Assembly: GCA_020848095.1 (NCBI GenBank)
Contig: JADLAT010000017.1
Location: forward strand, 62,001 to 126,000
DNA length: 64,000 nt
Direction of reading: 5' to 3'
From: Alphaproteobacteria bacterium
Lineage (GTDB): Bacteria > Pseudomonadota > Alphaproteobacteria > Micavibrionales > Micavibrionaceae
Position numbers and translations under genes: made by a program. Under the pieces are notes generated by a model. That model had not been told where the DNA came from. It did no database searches and saw only the letters and a list, made by a program, of their open reading frames with translations. Positions 60,596-64,000 of this stretch are shown here, in pieces; the first letter of the stretch is position 1, and each line of letters opens with the position of its first letter.

Positions 60596-63304
60596 ATGAC
60601 AAAATGGGTTTACAGTTTTGGCAAAAGCAGTAATGAGGGTAATGCCTCTATGCGCAACCTCCTCGGCGGTAAAGGTTGCAACCTTGCAGAGATGTCCTCT
60701 TTAGGGCTGCCTGTCCCGCCCGGCTTTACCATTACAACAGAAGTCTGCACCCGTTATTACGATAACGGAGAGGCCTACCCGGCAGAATTGCAGGCTCAGG
60801 TTGAGCAGGCGCTGGCCAGTGTTGAAAAAGACATGGGCTGCAAATTTGGCGATGCTAGAAATCCGCTTTTGGTCTCCGTACGCTCCGGCGCACGCGTTTC
60901 CATGCCCGGCATGATGGATACCGTTTTGAATCTGGGCCTGAATGATGACACGGTGCAGGGCCTGATCGAACAATCCGGAGATGCGCGCTTTGCATGGGAT
61001 TCCTACCGCCGATTCATCCAGATGTTTGGCGATGTGGTTCTGGGCGTTAATCACCATGAATTTGAAGATGCCATTGAAAACCACAAGCGCGATGCCGGGA
61101 TTCAGCAAGACACCGACATTACGGCGGAAAACTGGCAGGAAATTGTCGCCGAATATAAAGACATTGTTCTGCGCGAGACGGGCAAACCCTTCCCGCACGA
61201 CCCCAAAGACCAGCTCTGGGCGGCGATTGGCGCCGTTTTCAAAAGCTGGATGGCGGCGCGGGCGATTACCTATCGCCGTATCCATGAAATCCCTGAAAAC
61301 TGGGGCACAGCGGTCAATGTGCAGTCCATGGTGTTTGGCAATATGGGCGAGGATTGCGCGACCGGCGTGGCCTTCACCCGCGACCCATCAACGGGCGAGA
61401 ATTATTTCTATGGTGAATACCTTATAAATGCGCAAGGCGAAGATGTGGTTGCGGGTATCCGCACGCCGCAATCGCTCACCAAGCTGGGGCGGGAGAAAGA
61501 AAACTCCGCCCTGCCCTCCATGGAGGAATCCATGCCGGAGGTCTTCCAGCAGCTCGATGATGTCCGTCTCAAGCTGGAGCGGCATTACCGCGATATTCAG
61601 GATCTGGAATTTACCGTGCAAAAAGGTAAGCTTTTCATGCTCCAGACGCGCAGTGGCAAGCGTACGGCCAAGGCCGCGCTGAAAATTGCGACAGATATGG
61701 TGAGTGAAGGGCTTATCACACAGGAGGAATCCCTGCTGCGCATTGATCCCCAGAGCCTTGACCAGTTATTGCACCCGACTTTGGACCCTAAAGCGGTTAA
61801 AGATGTTCTGACCAGAGGGCTTCCGGCTTCGCCCGGCGCGGCCAGCGGCGCAATCGTCTTCACCTCGGAAGATGCGGAAACGCAAGCGCATGAAGGCCAT
61901 AAAGTTATTCTTTGCCGGCAGGAAACCTCTCCGGAGGATATCTCCGGCATGCACGCCGCCGCCGGAATTTTAACCTCTCGCGGGGGTATGACCTCTCACG
62001 CCGCCGTTGTGGCGCGCGGTATGGGCAAATGCTGTGTTGCGGGCGCGGGTGATCTGCATATTGATGTAAAGGCCCGCCTTATCAGCGTTGGCGCACGTCA
62101 GTTTAAAGAAGGCGACATCCTCACGATTGATGGCTCTACCGGCGAAGTCATGGCCGGAAGTGTTGATACGATCCAGCCGGAAATGTCCGGTGAATTTGCG
62201 ACCCTTATGGGCTGGGCCGATGAGCGCCGCCGCATGGTCGTGCGCGCGAACGCGGAAACGCCGCTGGATGCGAAAACCGCCCGTGAGTTCGGCGCGGAAG
62301 GAATCGGCCTGTGCCGGACCGAGCATATGTTCTTCGACCCGCAGCGCATTCAAAACGTGCGCGAGATGATCTTTGCCACGAAAGAAGCCGAACGCCGCGC
62401 CGCGCTGGATAAGCTTTTGCCGGAGCAACGCAAGGATTTTGCCGGCCTTTTTGAGATCATGAGCGGCCTGCCCGTTACGGTGCGTCTGCTTGATCCGCCT
62501 TTGCATGAGTTTTTGCCGCACACGGATGAAGACATTAGCAGCTTTGCCAAAAGCGCGGGCATCAGCGCCGATCTTGTGCATCGCCGTCTTTCCGACCTGC
62601 ACGAAACCAATCCTATGCTGGGGCACCGCGGTTGCCGCCTTGGCGTTTCCTACCCGGAGATATACGAAATGCAGGCCCGGGCGATTTTTGAAGGTGCGCT
62701 TGAGGCCGCCGCAAAAACATCGCAAACCGTGACGCCGGAGATCATGATTCCGCTGGTGGGCGCTAAAAAAGAGCTGGAGCTGATGCGGGCCGTTGTTGAT
62801 AACGCCGCCAAAGCCGTCTTTGCGGAGCAAGGCCGCACGCTTAATTACAGTGTAGGGACGATGATCGAATTGCCGCGCGCCGCCCTGACTGCCGATAAGA
62901 TTGCCGAATGCGCCGATTTTTTTAGCTTCGGCACCAATGACCTGACACAAACGACTCTGGGGATGAGCCGGGACGATGCCGCAAGCTTCCTGCCGGCCTA
63001 TGTCGGCGCGGGCATTTACGAGCGCGATCCGTTTTCCTCTCTGGACACAGAAGGCGTGGGCCAGTTAATTGAGATTGCCAGAGATAAAGGGCGCAGCACG
63101 AACAATGCCATCAAACTTGGCATATGCGGCGAACATGGCGGCGACCCGGCCTCCATAGCATTTTGTGAGAAAATGGGGCTGGATTACGTTTCCTGCTCCC
63201 CTTACCGCGTGCCGATTGCCAAGCTGGCCGCCGCGCAGGCCGCGATCCGGGAGGGAAACTCCAAAACCATCGCTTTACAGGGCAAGAAAGCGGGTGTAGC
63301 CTAG
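60596..63304 (+). CDS. ppdK: Pyruvate, phosphate dikinase
   Basis: A 902-residue enzyme interconverting pyruvate, ATP and Pi with PEP, AMP and PPi. Start at ATG 60596, AGGAG 9 nt upstream. N-terminal ATP-grasp domain (KSSNEGNASMRNLLGGKGCN at the start, SVRSGARVSMPGMMDT); swivelling phospho-His domain GGMTSHAAVVARGMGKCC; PEP/pyruvate barrel with GLCRTEHMFF, GHRGCRLGVSYPEI, FGTNDLTQTTLGMSRDDA and the catalytic Cys in GICGEHGGDP. Full length. It can support gluconeogenesis or PPi-linked glycolysis. Confidence 0.97.
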   Translation: MTKWVYSFGKSSNEGNASMRNLLGGKGCNLAEMSSLGLPVPPGFTITTEVCTRYYDNGEAYPAELQAQVEQALASVEKDMGCKFGDARNPLLVSVRSGARVSMPGMMDTVLNLGLNDDTVQGLIEQSGDARFAWDSYRRFIQMFGDVVLGVNHHEFEDAIENHKRDAGIQQDTDITAENWQEIVAEYKDIVLRETGKPFPHDPKDQLWAAIGAVFKSWMAARAITYRRIHEIPENWGTAVNVQSMVFGNMGEDCATGVAFTRDPSTGENYFYGEYLINAQGEDVVAGIRTPQSLTKLGREKENSALPSMEESMPEVFQQLDDVRLKLERHYRDIQDLEFTVQKGKLFMLQTRSGKRTAKAALKIATDMVSEGLITQEESLLRIDPQSLDQLLHPTLDPKAVKDVLTRGLPASPGAASGAIVFTSEDAETQAHEGHKVILCRQETSPEDISGMHAAAGILTSRGGMTSHAAVVARGMGKCCVAGAGDLHIDVKARLISVGARQFKEGDILTIDGSTGEVMAGSVDTIQPEMSGEFATLMGWADERRRMVVRANAETPLDAKTAREFGAEGIGLCRTEHMFFDPQRIQNVREMIFATKEAERRAALDKLLPEQRKDFAGLFEIMSGLPVTVRLLDPPLHEFLPHTDEDISSFAKSAGISADLVHRRLSDLHETNPMLGHRGCRLGVSYPEIYEMQARAIFEGALEAAAKTSQTVTPEIMIPLVGAKKELELMRAVVDNAAKAVFAEQGRTLNYSVGTMIELPRAALTADKIAECADFFSFGTNDLTQTTLGMSRDDAASFLPAYVGAGIYERDPFSSLDTEGVGQLIEIARDKGRSTNNAIKLGICGEHGGDPASIAFCEKMGLDYVSCSPYRVPIAKLAAAQAAIREGNSKTIALQGKKAGVA

Positions 63305-63309
63305 AGGCT

Positions 63310-63474
63310 ATGGATACTGAAAACCCGCAAGAACCCAAGAACGGTAAAGAAATGCTCAAGCGTTTCGACATGTACCGTTTTTTCAGCCGCAAGGATGTGA
63401 TCCTCGTGATTGCTTTTCTCGTTGCGTTTTTGATTTTTTCTCTGGCGATCTGGCTGGTGCCGCAGGTGGCTTAA
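63310..63474 (+). CDS. Small single-span membrane protein (54 aa)
   Basis: ATG 63310 follows the ppdK stop by 5 nt, with AGAGG just upstream. Product: a hydrophilic start ([15 protein letters not shown]), the basic-aromatic stretch [12 protein letters not shown], then one clear membrane helix ([21 protein letters not shown], given as two halves: [11 protein letters not shown] and [10 protein letters not shown]). Its stop TAA overlaps the cysE stop on the other strand. Not recognised as a named family; translation is probably coupled to ppdK. Confidence 0.65.
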   Translation: MDTENPQEPKNGKEMLKRFDMYRFFSRKDVILVIAFLVAFLIFSLAIWLVPQVA

Positions 63475-64000
63475 AGCGCCTTTGGCCCGGATCTTTTCTT
63501 TGGCTTTGGCTTTTCCTCTGCGCAGTCTTCCTCCGCGATATTCAGCTCCCGCTTTATATTCCCCATCTCCCGGACAATACAATCGATGGTGAAGGTGATT
63601 TGCTCCATCTCGGCGCGGCTTGGCATACCATAGCCCCGCGCGGTGTCATCCCCGCCCACAACGCGCGCCGGAATCCCCAGCGCGGTTGCGCCATCCGGGA
63701 TATCGTTCGTCACGACAGAATTCGAGCCGACCTTCGCGTGATGCCCCACAGTGATATCACCCAGAATTTGCGCACCTGCGCCGATCATGGCCCGATCCAA
63801 AATGGTGGGGTGACGCTTTTGGCCCTGCTGGTCCGCGCGCCCTACGCCGCCCAGTGTTACGCCGTGATAGATCGTGACATCATCGCCAATAACAGCGGTC
63901 TGGCCGATCACCACGCCGATGCCATGGTCGATGAATAATCTTTTGCCTATTTTCGCTTCCGGGTGAATTTCAACGCCGGTGAAGATACGTCCAATATTGG
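63471..64000 (-). CDS. cysE: Serine O-acetyltransferase (N-terminus outside window)
   Basis: The C-terminal 175 residues or so of a left-handed beta-helix acetyltransferase, open to the window edge. [29 protein letters not shown] contains the conserved catalytic His, and [24 protein letters not shown], then IPARVV, complete the hexapeptide fold. It makes O-acetylserine for cysteine synthesis. After the helix comes a charged tail ending with a Lys/Pro-rich stretch ([15 protein letters not shown]), longer than in the short type. Partial only because the window ends. Confidence 0.92.
   Translation of the reverse strand, partial: NIGRIFTGVEIHPEAKIGKRLFIDHGIGVVIGQTAVIGDDVTIYHGVTLGGVGRADQQGQKRHPTILDRAMIGAGAQILGDITVGHHAKVGSNSVVTNDIPDGATALGIPARVVGGDDTARGYGMPSRAEMEQITFTIDCIVREMGNIKRELNIAEEDCAEEKPKPKKRSGPKAL

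Noticed and set aside
61970..62950. A 326-residue minus-strand frame
   Set aside because: Antisense to the swivelling and barrel domains of ppdK; shadow composition.
1..64000. CRISPR arrays, rRNA, tRNA or insertion sequences
   Set aside because: No regularly spaced repeats, tRNA-like cloverleaf, rRNA core sequence, transposase or paired terminal inverted repeats were noticed; a covariance-model search would be needed to exclude small RNAs.

Overview
The window reads as about 64 kb of an alphaproteobacterial chromosome with moderate GC and dense coding. Support for this: an NADP isocitrate dehydrogenase of the long (481-residue) form, a 17-kDa-antigen-type glycine-zipper lipoprotein, pyruvate phosphate dikinase, small CheY-like regulators with the arginine-rich tail common in the class, one CtrA-type TTAA-N7-TTAA box, and a textbook heat-shock promoter in front of dnaK. 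The gene content would fit a lineage such as Micavibrionales, but I cannot fix the taxon by reading alone.

Layout. 1-6.7 kb: accessory proteins of unknown function, including two tandem paralogue pairs (1761/2359 and 4725/5387), around metB. 6.8-23.7 kb: mostly core genes (yggT, folD, HAD phosphatase, sppA, a secreted ClpP-like protease, aroC, a hotdog thioesterase, fabI, pdxH, htpG, tyrS, anmK, tsaC/sua5, UDP-glucuronate epimerase). 23.7-28 kb: an accessory islet with three diverged paralogues of one unrecognised family, a tiny YjfB-like motility peptide, a membrane-like protein and a secreted cysteine-containing protein. 28-29.3 kb: nhaA.

29.4-44.2 kb is a podovirus-like prophage remnant, almost all on the minus strand. 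In transcription order it holds: capsid, small head protein, tail tubular A, three cargo genes, tail tubular B/nozzle, internal virion-like protein, lysozyme, tail fibre, an unknown phage protein, a putative small terminase, large terminase, a membrane protein, SleB-type hydrolase and 3TM holin. No portal, scaffold, integrase, repressor or polymerase is visible. Even so, a near-consensus promoter with a palindromic operator in its spacer stands in front of the capsid gene. Cargo (moron) genes carry their own TTGACA promoters, and one of them, a GNAT acetyltransferase, is bracketed by a perfect 77-bp direct repeat that carries a terminator and the start of the next tail gene.

44.4-64 kb is core again: a PilZ protein, dnaK-dnaJ-dapB, argG, icd, a hybrid histidine kinase with its response regulator, a polyprenyl diphosphate synthase, a CsoR-type metal sensor driving an ArsP-like permease, a ThDP enzyme, a CheY-like regulator with an unknown partner, ppdK and the end of cysE.

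A cross-cutting feature is promoters whose -10 box lies only 6-8 nt before the start codon (metB, the 4725/5387 pair, folD, tyrS, the phage lipoprotein, csoR). This suggests that leaderless transcripts are common in this organism. No tRNA, rRNA, CRISPR array or insertion sequence was seen.
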